A stretch of DNA of 19,381 nt from JAZGDL01 sp036477795 (GTDB lineage: Bacteria > Planctomycetota > Phycisphaerae > UBA1845). Made by a program: the position numbers and the translations under genes. The DNA lies in assembly GCA_036477795.1 (NCBI GenBank), contig JAZGDL010000208.1, positions 1 to 19,381 on the forward strand, given 5' to 3'. Under the pieces are notes generated by a model. It saw nothing but the letters and a program-made list of their open reading frames with translations. It did no database searches and was not told where the DNA came from. Positions 1 to 6,338 of the stretch are shown in pieces (the stretch's first letter is position 1; every line of letters begins with the position of its first letter).

Positions 1-1019
1 ACGTCCGTGACCGTCTCTTCGCCGGTGACCTCCTGCTTCTTGCGGAGCAGGATGTGATGCGCCTCCTCGATAATGATCGCGTGCTTAAAGTCCTCACGCT
101 GCGGTTGGCCCAACCGGTAGTGGTGAATCCAAAGGAACAGGGACTCGATCAGGAAAGTCTTGTCAGCGTTGGTCAGGGCGTCGAGTTCGAGACTCACACG
201 GCGGTCGAGGAGCCGTGCTATGTCGAAGAACGGGGCTTCGTTCAGAACTCTTCCCATCTCGCCGAAACAGAGGACTTCCACCGCCCGCAGGGCGGATTCC
301 ATCCAGCTAGCCTCGCGGCCTTTGGCCTTGTAGGCCAGAAGGTAATCGCGAACATTCGCCATGGTTGGATGGCCCTTTGGCTTCTCGTTGTAAAGACCGG
401 CCTCTCGGTAAAGATGATCGATGGCCCGCATGAGCAGGACGGTTACGCCCTCGCCCAGGAAGTAGGCGTGGCACATGATCTCGATGAGCTTCTTGAGCCA
501 GACGGTCGCTGGTGTGCCTGGTGGCGGGACCAGCGGATTGAATCGAAACGGTGCCACATCGCGGCCCACGGTGAAGATCAAGAGGTCGGAGAACTCGGGT
601 TTCGCGATCAGGTCGCGGTAGTTTCGTTTCCAATCGAACACGAGGAACGGTTTGTCGGCCTTGACAAGGTCTTGTAGCAGCAGATAGGCCAGGTTGGTCT
701 TGCCACTTCCGGAACGGCCGAAGATGCCGAGGTGCTGGATGAATTCGTCCTCCCGAAGGCCGAATGGATAGAAGCGATCCTTACCGTAGTGGATGAGACC
801 GACCGGATATTCGCCGGCGGCCAAGTCCTGTGGCGGCGGCTTGAGAAGGACGTGCTCGCTTTCAAATGTTTCCGACAACCGCTGGGCCAGCGTGACGCGT
901 AGCGTTCGTTCGATGGTCTGGCGGATCGTCGTGTCGGAGACCAAGTACTCCTGCCAGAGGGCATCGAGCTGCGAGCCCATGACCGGCCGCAGTTTGCGAA
1001 AGACTTCTTCGATGTTCAT
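1..1019 (-). CDS. HerA/VirD4-like P-loop ATPase, partial (C-terminus beyond window)
   Basis: The frame is open from the ATG at 1019 to the left edge, giving 339 complete codons of a protein with no stop in the window. Walker A is GRSGSGKT at residues 101-108. It is followed by FLVFDWKRNYRDL, a strand-2 motif typical of HerA/DUF87 and VirD4-type motors. Walker B is IIIEEAHH at about 315-322. This layout fits a hexameric DNA-translocating ATPase of the HerA/FtsK superfamily. Known HerA proteins pump DNA or load a partner nuclease such as NurA, and related proteins work in conjugation and phage defence. Residues 1-95 form a charged N-terminal region of a kind seen in such motors. The start overlaps the upstream stop as ATGA (1019-1016), implying translational coupling. 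The ATPase family call is firm; the exact role (replication, segregation, conjugation or defence) cannot be decided because the C-terminus is missing. Confidence 0.88.
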   Translation of the reverse strand, partial: MNIEEVFRKLRPVMGSQLDALWQEYLVSDTTIRQTIERTLRVTLAQRLSETFESEHVLLKPPPQDLAAGEYPVGLIHYGKDRFYPFGLREDEFIQHLGIFGRSGSGKTNLAYLLLQDLVKADKPFLVFDWKRNYRDLIAKPEFSDLLIFTVGRDVAPFRFNPLVPPPGTPATVWLKKLIEIMCHAYFLGEGVTVLLMRAIDHLYREAGLYNEKPKGHPTMANVRDYLLAYKAKGREASWMESALRAVEVLCFGEMGRVLNEAPFFDIARLLDRRVSLELDALTNADKTFLIESLFLWIHHYRLGQPQREDFKHAIIIEEAHHILLRKKQEVTGEETVTD

Positions 1020-1477
1020 ATCCCCTGCAACCTCCTCCGCGTTGCAATCAACGCCTTATACTCGTCGAGGAACTTGCGCCGCTCCTTGGCCAGGTTGACC
1101 TTGTTCTCCCAGTACTTCAGCTCTTCGGAACGGCGTTCCTTGGCCCGGCTGGCCAAACTCTTGTGCAGGCTGAGCCGCAGGAACTCGATTTGCGGGTAGA
1201 AGCCGGTGGACCAGGGCGGGTTGAGGGTCTTCAAAAATCGCTTGGCCTCCTCGTACTCTTGCTTGATCTGCTCAAGGAAGTCTCGGTTGAGTTCCTTCCG
1301 TCCTGCCAGGGCCTCGTCGATCTCGTGGATGGCATCGCGGAGATTCGCGATCCGCTCATCAAGGATGCCGGTAACGGACATGTTCTGGTCGCCAGGGGAA
1401 GATTGTTTGTTGTTATTGACCGGGTCAAGGCTATGAGAATCCTTCTTCCCTTTAGCGTTCGCTTCTTCCCTGACCAT
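1016..1477 (-). CDS. coiled-coil protein of unknown function, coupled to HerA-like ATPase
   Basis: I do not recognise the family. The ATG at 1477 has an AGGTG just upstream and gives 153 residues; the frame is open a little further back, to a TTG at 1489. Another possible start is the ATG at 1381, where the ordered part begins (MSVTGILDERI). From there it is almost wholly helical and highly charged (for example ERIANLRDAIHEIDEAL, and a Lys/Arg/Glu-rich C-terminal third), suggesting a coiled coil that could bridge or oligomerise with neighbours. There is no signal peptide or membrane segment. Its TGA at 1018-1016 overlaps the ATPase start, so the two proteins are probably made together. It lies in the same frame as the preceding small gene, separated by a TAG (1513-1511) and about a dozen codons. 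A single longer protein is conceivable but less likely. Confidence 0.7.
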   Translation of the reverse strand: MVREEANAKGKKDSHSLDPVNNNKQSSPGDQNMSVTGILDERIANLRDAIHEIDEALAGRKELNRDFLEQIKQEYEEAKRFLKTLNPPWSTGFYPQIEFLRLSLHKSLASRAKERRSEELKYWENKVNLAKERRKFLDEYKALIATRRRLQGI

Positions 1478-1510
1478 GCGCACCTGCAAAAGTGTTCGAG
1501 CACATAAAGG

Positions 1511-1867
1511 CTACCAGTCCCATGGAATCCCGCCTCGGTCCGATCGTAGCCGGCGGGTTTTGGCCGCCCGGGCCGCCGGGACCGCCACGACCTTGCAAAC
1601 CGGCAGGTCGAATTTGACCACCACATAGGCCTGCTGACCCATCTTTGCACTGCGGCGAAGCTCACGACGGATTTGCTCGTGTTCGATCGCCGTCAAGGAT
1701 CTGGTCGGGTCTGGGGAATAGAGAAAAATCCAGCGGTAGCGGAGGCCACGCCCGTTGCGCGACAGCAGGACGTCGGGATTGCGGGATGCCCGCGTCTGAT
1801 GCCCGCGTTCTTGAAGGTACTGCTTCCATTCCCAAACCAGACCGCGGAGCGGCGAGCTGTTAGCCAT
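1511..1867 (-). CDS. small protein, possible PD-(D/E)XK nuclease-like fold, first gene of HerA operon
   Basis: This 118-residue protein starts at ATG 1867 and ends at TAG 1511. The order of elements resembles a small Holliday-junction-resolvase/PD-(D/E)XK fold: an N-terminal helix (LVWEWKQYLQERGH), NPDVLL, a strand (RYRWIFLYS), a helix with EHEQIRREL, a strand (QAYVVVKFDLPVCKVVAV), and a conserved-looking end with SDRGGIPWDW. The usual E/D-x-K pair is not obvious, so it may be a catalytically dead or highly divergent member. The fold assignment is my inference, not a firm family hit. It leads the minus-strand operon with the coiled-coil and HerA-like genes and is divergent from an Orc1/Cdc6-like gene. 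HerA motors are often paired with nucleases, which makes a nuclease-fold partner plausible. No clear Shine-Dalgarno is visible, which is common in planctomycetes. Confidence 0.65.
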   Translation of the reverse strand: MANSSPLRGLVWEWKQYLQERGHQTRASRNPDVLLSRNGRGLRYRWIFLYSPDPTRSLTAIEHEQIRRELRRSAKMGQQAYVVVKFDLPVCKVVAVPAARAAKTRRLRSDRGGIPWDW

Positions 1868-2059
1868 GAGGCAATCTTGACATGATGTTTGATAAGGCCA
1901 TCGCGCGTACTGGGCCGGGAGTGCCGAGTGGAGCCCTCAGTCTGCTCGTGACTTCACCACTGCACAGTAGGCACTGACCGATGGCTTTATAAAACTTACT
2001 GCCAATCACTATCGCATCGTGGTGAATCGTCAAAGGCAAGGGTCAAGGAATTGGTGGGT
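1868..2059. promoter_or_regulatory. divergent intergenic region between HerA operon and Orc1/Cdc6-like gene
   Basis: These 192 bases separate two divergently transcribed units, so promoters for both must lie in or near here. TATAAA at 1988-1993 (within CTTTATAAAAC) is the only obvious AT-rich promoter-like hexamer towards the plus-strand gene, 66 bases before its ATG. It lacks a convincing -35 partner at 16-18 bp. AAGGAA at 2045-2050 is a fair ribosome-binding site for the ATG at 2060. I see no copy of the TCCACGAAAGTGGA box found beside the second initiator gene. Confidence 0.35.
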
Positions 2060-3112
2060 ATGAGATGGGACATTGAAGCAGGCAAACAGCGCATCATCGT
2101 TGATGCAGATTCGCTTAGCCCGGAGAGCACCCCTAGCAGGCTGGTCGGACGGGAAGCGGAGCTTGCAACGCTAACAGGCTGTTTACAACCGATGCGACAC
2201 GGCGAGCGTCCGCTCAACGCATGGCTTTGCGGCCCCCCCGGATCTGGGAAGAGCCTTCTCGCGCATGCGGCTTTGGAGCGGGTCGGTCCAGCCGCGCCTC
2301 CACGTGCGGGCGTCTACGTCAACTGCTGGCAGCGCCGGAGCCTCTACAACGTTCTGCAGGCCATCATTGATCAGCTCAAAATCCTCAGCGCCGAGGCCCA
2401 GGATGCGAACGTCAAGTTCGACCGGATCCGCCAGGCGCTCGGAGGGCAGGCGACGATGATCGTCCTGGACGACATCGACCGGACGCTGCCGGCGGCCCGC
2501 GACGAAATCATCTACGGACTTCTGAGTTTGCCGAAAGCGGGTTTGGTCTGTGTTGCCGACAGTATGCGGGCGCTGGTCCTGCTGGAGGAGCGAGTGCGGT
2601 CTCGCCTGAGCCCAGTCGTGATCGAGTTGAAACCGTATACCACGGCTGAGCTTGTGAAGATCCTGGCAGACCGTGCACACCACGGGTTGATGCCCCACTC
2701 GTGGTCGTCGGCTGTTCTTAAGAGAATTGCCGCTGCGTCGGGAGGCGATGCGCGGGTCGCCATACGGAAGCTCTTGCAAGCAGCGGTTGCGGCGGAAGAA
2801 GCCGGGCAACGCCGGTTGGACGTTCGCTGGCTCGCGACCCAGCTTCGGCAGTGGAACCACATTCAAGAAGAGGCGCGCTCCATCCAGCTATCCGAACACG
2901 AACGGATCATCCGAGAGCTCGTCACGCGCCACGGGCCGGTCGGCACGATACGGTTGCGAGAGCTGTACGTTGCTCATTGCCGCAAGGAAGGGATCGAACC
3001 GGTCGCGAGGCGGACGTTCTCCAAGTATTTGGTCAAGCTCAACTCCGCCGGTTTATTGCGCGTAGCTGCGCGGCCCCCTGGCCGGGGCGGTCGGACAGTA
3101 CGTGCCGCATGA
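2060..3112 (+). CDS. Orc1/Cdc6-like AAA+ ATPase (divergent paralogue)
   Basis: The protein has 350 residues from ATG 2060; TTG 2051 and GTG 2054 in the same frame are weaker starts because AAGGAA (2045-2050) fits the ATG. The VGRE box is at 29-32, Walker A GPPGSGKS at 58-65 and Walker B VLDDID at 135-140. Next come an RVRSRLSP arginine-finger region, ELKPYTTAELVKILADRA, and the sensor-2 motif GDAR. About 80 C-terminal residues form a winged helix (SEHERIIRELV...RRTFSKYLVKLNSAGLL). This order is that of Cdc6/Orc1 initiators, which bind origins and load the replicative helicase in archaea and eukaryotes. Oddities: the usual sensor-1 Asn region reads CVADSMRAL, and the C-terminus is short and arginine-rich. 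A Cdc6-like regulator without initiator function, or another STAND/TniB-like AAA+ ATPase, is possible. It converges on the canonical orc1/cdc6 gene. Confidence 0.82.
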   Translation: MRWDIEAGKQRIIVDADSLSPESTPSRLVGREAELATLTGCLQPMRHGERPLNAWLCGPPGSGKSLLAHAALERVGPAAPPRAGVYVNCWQRRSLYNVLQAIIDQLKILSAEAQDANVKFDRIRQALGGQATMIVLDDIDRTLPAARDEIIYGLLSLPKAGLVCVADSMRALVLLEERVRSRLSPVVIELKPYTTAELVKILADRAHHGLMPHSWSSAVLKRIAAASGGDARVAIRKLLQAAVAAEEAGQRRLDVRWLATQLRQWNHIQEEARSIQLSEHERIIRELVTRHGPVGTIRLRELYVAHCRKEGIEPVARRTFSKYLVKLNSAGLLRVAARPPGRGGRTVRAA

Positions 3113-3225
3113 GGTCGCCTTCGAACGGCGTCATCGGTGAGCGGAACGAGCGGGCTAATGCTCCGGCGGGGTTGGTCGGCCACCAGCCGCAGCGCGTCCC
3201 AGAGCGTGCCATTCGGACACAGCAT

Positions 3226-3257
3226 ACCGGTGGGGACGACTTTGAGGGTCGTCCGGT
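3226..3257. terminator. possible convergent stem-loop between the two orc genes
   Basis: Between the two converging orc genes (3113-3320), GGACGAC at 3234-3240 and GTCGTCC at 3248-3254 form a perfect 7-bp stem with a 7-base loop. An alternative outer pairing is ACCGG 3226-3230 with CCGGT 3253-3257. There is no T-tract on either side, so an intrinsic terminator is unproven. Nothing else coding is apparent in this interval. Confidence 0.3.
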
Positions 3258-3320
3258 AGGATGAAAACCCCGGTGCACGGAGGCGATGAGGGGGGCGATG
3301 TCCGGGGGAGAAGAGGAGGA

Positions 3321-4514
3321 TTACAGGTTCAGGATGGTCTTGATCTCCTCGGCCGCCAGCTTACGTACCGCTTCCGGCAGGATTACCGAGATCTCACGGC
3401 TGCGCCCGAACCGCCCGCGCGACACGACGTGCGAGTGGATCAAGCCGATGGTGTCCAAATCCGCGAGGATGTTCGAGACGCGCTCGGGCGTCAGGCATCG
3501 CAGGCCCAGCTCGGATACCAACTTGGCATAATGGGTATAGACCTCACCCGTCTGCACGCGTTTTTCAACATCACAGAGCGAAAGGATGCAGTGCAGCAGT
3601 GCCGTATGTTGCCGCGGCTGGCTGCGGATGAGCTGCAAAACGGTGTGCTCACTGATGATTTCGTCCGCCCTGTCTACGTGTTGCACGGCTACCGAAGGGG
3701 CGCCTTCCAGGTGAGCGGTCTCGGCCGCTACGCGGAGCAGGTTAAGCGACCGACGGGCATCGCCGTGTTCCTGAGCGCCCAGGGCCGCGCACTTGTTGAT
3801 GGCCGCAGGCTCAACGACCCCCGGCTGGAAGGCCAGTTCCATGCGCTGCGAGAGAATCGTGGCCAGCTGGGTGGCGTTGTAGGGCGAAAAAACCACCTGT
3901 TGCTGCGACAGGCTGCTACGGATGCGGCCGTCAACGTAGTTCATCACCGTGGTGTTGTTGGTGATGCCCACCAGGGAGACGGTGGCCCGCCGCAATGCGA
4001 TGCGGGTAAAGGTGTAGAGGAAGTCCGTGCCGGAGTGGCGCATCAGCCGGTCGATCTCGTCGAAAACGACGATGATGTGTTGCCTCCGTTGATTCAGCAG
4101 GTCGAAGAACAGCTCGTAGGCTTCGGTTTTGGACAGCCCGCGATGCGGCAGGGTCCCTCCCAGGGCGTGAACGAACTCCCGGACCGCCCGGTATTCCGTG
4201 TCGGCGATGCCCTTGATGTTGCAGTTGACGTAGAGGACTTTCAGCGGCACGTGGAGCCGGTCGGCTTCGTCTTGAAGCTGGCAAAGGACCAGGCGCGTGA
4301 CCGCGGTCTTGCCCGTGCCCGGGTTGCCGTAGATCAGGGCGTTGCTGGGCTTCTGTTTCCAAAGTGAGGGGGCGAGGATTCGGGCGATGGCATCGCCTTC
4401 GCGGTCGCGATAGGGCAGGTTCTGGGGAAGGAACTCCTCGGTCAGGGCTTCGCGATTTTTGAACAGGCTGGGCGTCTTCCCGATCTTAGCGAAGAATCGT
4501 CTCGGTTCGGCCAT
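3321..4514 (-). CDS. orc1/cdc6: Orc1/Cdc6 family replication initiator (archaeal type)
   Basis: The protein has 397 residues from ATG 4514, the usual size for archaeal Orc1/Cdc6. The frame is open further upstream, but that part is low-complexity and covers the repeat region. It shows the LPYRDRE motif (33-39), Walker A GNPGTGKT (63-70), the strand KVLYVNCN, Walker B VVFDEID (149-155), a sensor-1 region GITNN (183-187), RIRSSL with the arginine finger, SPYNATQL, and sensor-2 GDARRSL (251-257). The C-terminal winged helix has GEVYTHYAKL, TPERVSNILADLDTIGLI and VVSRGRFGRSREI, the DNA-binding wing signature of archaeal Orc1. Such proteins bind origin recognition boxes and recruit MCM. All catalytic motifs are intact, so it is probably active. 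It ends in TAA. The repeat-rich non-coding stretch directly upstream fits an origin. Its occurrence among bacterial-type genes suggests transfer from archaea or from an archaeal-type plasmid. Confidence 0.93.
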   Translation of the reverse strand: MAEPRRFFAKIGKTPSLFKNREALTEEFLPQNLPYRDREGDAIARILAPSLWKQKPSNALIYGNPGTGKTAVTRLVLCQLQDEADRLHVPLKVLYVNCNIKGIADTEYRAVREFVHALGGTLPHRGLSKTEAYELFFDLLNQRRQHIIVVFDEIDRLMRHSGTDFLYTFTRIALRRATVSLVGITNNTTVMNYVDGRIRSSLSQQQVVFSPYNATQLATILSQRMELAFQPGVVEPAAINKCAALGAQEHGDARRSLNLLRVAAETAHLEGAPSVAVQHVDRADEIISEHTVLQLIRSQPRQHTALLHCILSLCDVEKRVQTGEVYTHYAKLVSELGLRCLTPERVSNILADLDTIGLIHSHVVSRGRFGRSREISVILPEAVRKLAAEEIKTILNL

Positions 4515-4688
4515 AATGATCAGTGGTCTTGGGTCCGCGCGCACCTGACGGACCCAAGCTACTTGATGTATTTGGTCTTGATGGTTAATAAAGGTTGCGC
4601 TGGACGGAGGGTGGAAAGCCTGCACCGGCGGCCGGGGGTGGCGAATTCCTTCGGTTCCGGAGCTTCCTGACCCTCGGAGAGAGGGGGG

Positions 4689-4703
4689 TCCACGAAAGTG
4701 GAA
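4689..4703 (+). repeat. origin-box-like dyad, copy 1
   Basis: TCCACGAAAGTGGAA. A 5-bp inverted repeat TCCAC/GTGGA surrounds GAAA and follows a run of six G. All 15 bases recur exactly at 5311-5325. The AGTGGAA core resembles that of archaeal origin recognition boxes. Confidence 0.75.
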
Positions 4704-4734
4704 CATGCCGGGGGGTAGGGTAGTGGAATGATAA

Positions 4735-4757
4735 TATAACAGTGTTATACAGTGTAT
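4735..4757. repeat. TATAACAGTGTTATA palindrome with overlapping second palindrome
   Basis: TATAACAGTGTTATA (4735-4749) is a perfect 15-base palindrome around a central G. ATACAGTGTAT (4747-4757) is a second palindrome overlapping it, with the same CAGTG centre. The first is repeated, with C at the centre, at 5358-5372. Such symmetry suits a dimeric DNA-binding protein, and the AT-rich setting could also serve as an unwinding site. Confidence 0.75.
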
Positions 4758-4820
4758 CGTCGATGAAGGGAACGACGTTGATCGAAACATAGGATCGAGC
4801 GTAAGTTCGGACTTTTTGGT

Positions 4821-4831
4821 TTCCACTTTCG
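4821..4831 (-). repeat. AGTGGAA box, inverted partial copy
   Basis: Read on the minus strand this is CGAAAGTGGAA followed by ACC. It matches the right half and spacer of the two full dyads and extends to GTGGAAACC, close to the archaeal mini-ORB core. The left TCCA half is missing. Confidence 0.5.
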
Positions 4832-4910
4832 CCAATGCCTCATATACCCCGGGGAAAGCAGTGCGGCGCAAGTCGAGATGATGTGATGAAAAGACGATCG
4901 GGCGCCGCCT

Positions 4911-4919
4911 TTTCCACTT
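4911..4919 (-). repeat. AGTGGAAA box, inverted degenerate copy
   Basis: On the minus strand this reads AAGTGGAAA, preceded by GC where the full boxes have GA. It is a weaker member of the same cluster and could be chance on its own. Confidence 0.35.
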
Positions 4920-5310
4920 GCGTCGCACTCTCACTCTCTGGGCATGGCCTCGTCGGTAGGCCGATCTCCTCATGCGCGCTACTCTCTCTAAGCCGCCATC
5001 GGAGCTGGGAGCAAGCAAAACATGGCATGCCTAGAGCATGCACGATCGCGCAGTGGGCCGAGAGGGCGCACGGTCGGGCCTCAGCGAGCACGCGCAAGCT
5101 CATACTGCACACTATCTACTTTCGGCCCGATGCCGGGCCCACGAAGCCTTCCTCCCGAGGAGCTCGCCGTGACGAAGATGTCCGTGCCGACAGTTGGCAC
5201 CCACGGGGCATAAGCTTTGAGAATCGCGCTGCCGCAGCTTCGCATGACCCGGCGTTGGCAGGAACCATCCAGGACCGGATCGGTCTGTGGCCGGTTGGCA
5301 ATTACGGAGC

Positions 5311-5325
5311 TCCACGAAAGTGGAA
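5311..5325 (+). repeat. origin-box-like dyad, copy 2
   Basis: TCCACGAAAGTGGAA, identical over 15 bases to 4689-4703, here followed by AAGG. The spacing to the downstream palindrome differs by a single base from copy 1. Confidence 0.75.
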
Positions 5326-5357
5326 AAGGCTGAGGGATTTGAGCGAACAGGCGCGAA

Positions 5358-5372
5358 TATAACACTGTTATA
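5358..5372. repeat. TATAACACTGTTATA palindrome, copy 2
   Basis: TATAACACTGTTATA is the reverse complement of the palindrome at 4735-4749. Flanking bases also match (AA before, C after). It ends 106 bases before the ATG of the IS1380 remnant. Confidence 0.75.
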
Positions 5373-5478
5373 CCCGCATCTCCCAGATCAGTTGACTGCC
5401 GTGGTATGATGCGGACTGACTTGAGCCCACAAAACAAGAGGTTTTCGCGGTTACAGTGGTCAGGATCTGGAGAATCTG

Positions 5479-6083
5479 ATGGGTGAAGCACGCAGGGAGG
5501 CGTTGCGGGTCGGTTTTGACCGCTCGATCAAGCTGGAGTTCCACGGAGCGAAGGTCAGCAGCGACGGCGGGTTGGTAACGTATCGCGACCTTGACGAGGC
5601 ACTTCAGCTAACCGCGATGGCGAAAGAGAAGCTAACCGATTTCCGTACCGGCGACAACATTCAGCACGACCTCGTAGCCCTGCTCCGCCAATCAGTCTTC
5701 AGCCGTTTGGCGGGCTACGAAGACACGAACGACGCGGACCGACTTCGAGTCGATCCGACGATGCGCGTGATTGTCGGTGGCCGGGCCAAGAAGCGCCTCG
5801 CCGCGTCCACGAGCCAGATGAGCTGGTTCGAGACCGAAGTCCTGACGCAGCTGGCGTACAACCTCGGGAACTTCCTGCGGCGGTTGGCGCTGCCGAGGTC
5901 CGTGAAGCACTGGTCGTTGACCACGCTGCGGGATAAGCTGATCAAGATAGGGGCCAAGATCGTGCGGCGTCACGGTACGTGACCTTCCAGATGGCGGAGG
6001 TAGCCATTCCGCGAGACTTGTTTCGGGGCATCCTTGCCAGGATACGGAGCTTGGCGGATGCGGTGCCCGTTCCGTCCGGATGA
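5479..6083 (+). pseudogene. IS1380-family transposase, internally deleted and frameshifted
   Basis: ATG 5479 has GGAG six bases upstream. Residues 1 to about 124 match the N-terminus of IS1380 transposases (SSDGGLVTYRDLDEAL, DNIQHDLVALLRQSVFSRLAGYEDTNDADRLRVDP, AASTSQMSWFETEVLTQ). The frame then jumps directly to the family's C-terminal motif LAYNLGNFLRRLALPRSVKHWSLTTLR. From memory of the family, the missing middle is a few hundred residues and includes the DDE catalytic core, so this cannot transpose. A frameshift near 5962-5972 moves the last part (YVTFQMAEVAIPRDLFRGILARI) into another frame, ending at TGA 6081. The in-frame stop of the 5' part comes earlier, at 5980-5982. A matching C-terminal remnant lies at 17985. 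No terminal inverted repeats were identified. Confidence 0.85.
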
Positions 6084-6338
6084 GCACCAACATGCCATCG
6101 ATCAACGTTCAAGGGCAGGGCAGGTGACAGATGAGGTACGCCCGGAGAACGCCCGGATGGTCGATTCCGTGTCCTCGGACCAGTGAAACGAGCCAGCGAA
6201 AGGCCAAAACTGCGGCAAAACGCGCTGGATCGCTCCCGGAAATGCTGGAATCAAGGTGGCCGAATCGGTATCATGGATGACCGGTCGCTTGGGCAAGAGC
6301 CATCTGGCAAATGTCGGACCAGACTATTACGGGAAAGC

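Larger units (their letters stand above)
4515..5478. other. putative archaeal-type replication origin / control region
   Basis: About 960 bases without a convincing gene lie between the orc1/cdc6 start and the IS1380 remnant. They contain two copies of a composite element: a TCCAC-GAAA-GTGGA dyad, then a 15-bp TATAACA-n-TGTTATA palindrome whose start is 46 and 47 bp further on (4689/4735 and 5311/5358). Extra AGTGGAA-type boxes lie at 4722-4728 (+), 4821-4831 (-) and 4911-4919 (-). The first copy is flanked by two G6 runs (4683-4688, 4710-4715) and adjoins an AT-rich stretch (about 4724-4760). Archaeal origins lie next to orc1/cdc6 and carry origin recognition boxes with an AGTGGAAAC core and a G-tract, so an origin is the best reading. 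An operator region controlling orc1 is the main alternative. Open frames here have no recognisable protein character. Confidence 0.6.

Noticed and set aside
54..677. Long plus-strand open frame opposite the HerA-like gene
   Set aside because: It is the antisense of a well-supported ATPase frame with Walker motifs; its own translation has no recognisable features.
3261..4367. 368-codon plus-strand open frame
   Set aside because: It lies antisense to the Orc1/Cdc6 gene, whose motifs are unambiguous; this frame is a GC-rich shadow.
4515..5018. N-terminal extension of the Orc1/Cdc6 frame up to 5018
   Set aside because: The extension is low-complexity, overlaps the origin-like repeats and would make the protein far longer than its family; ATG 4514 gives the normal length.
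4835..5362. 175-codon plus-strand frame in the origin-like region
   Set aside because: It has no family resemblance or clear ribosome-binding site and covers the repeat boxes; it is probably a chance frame.
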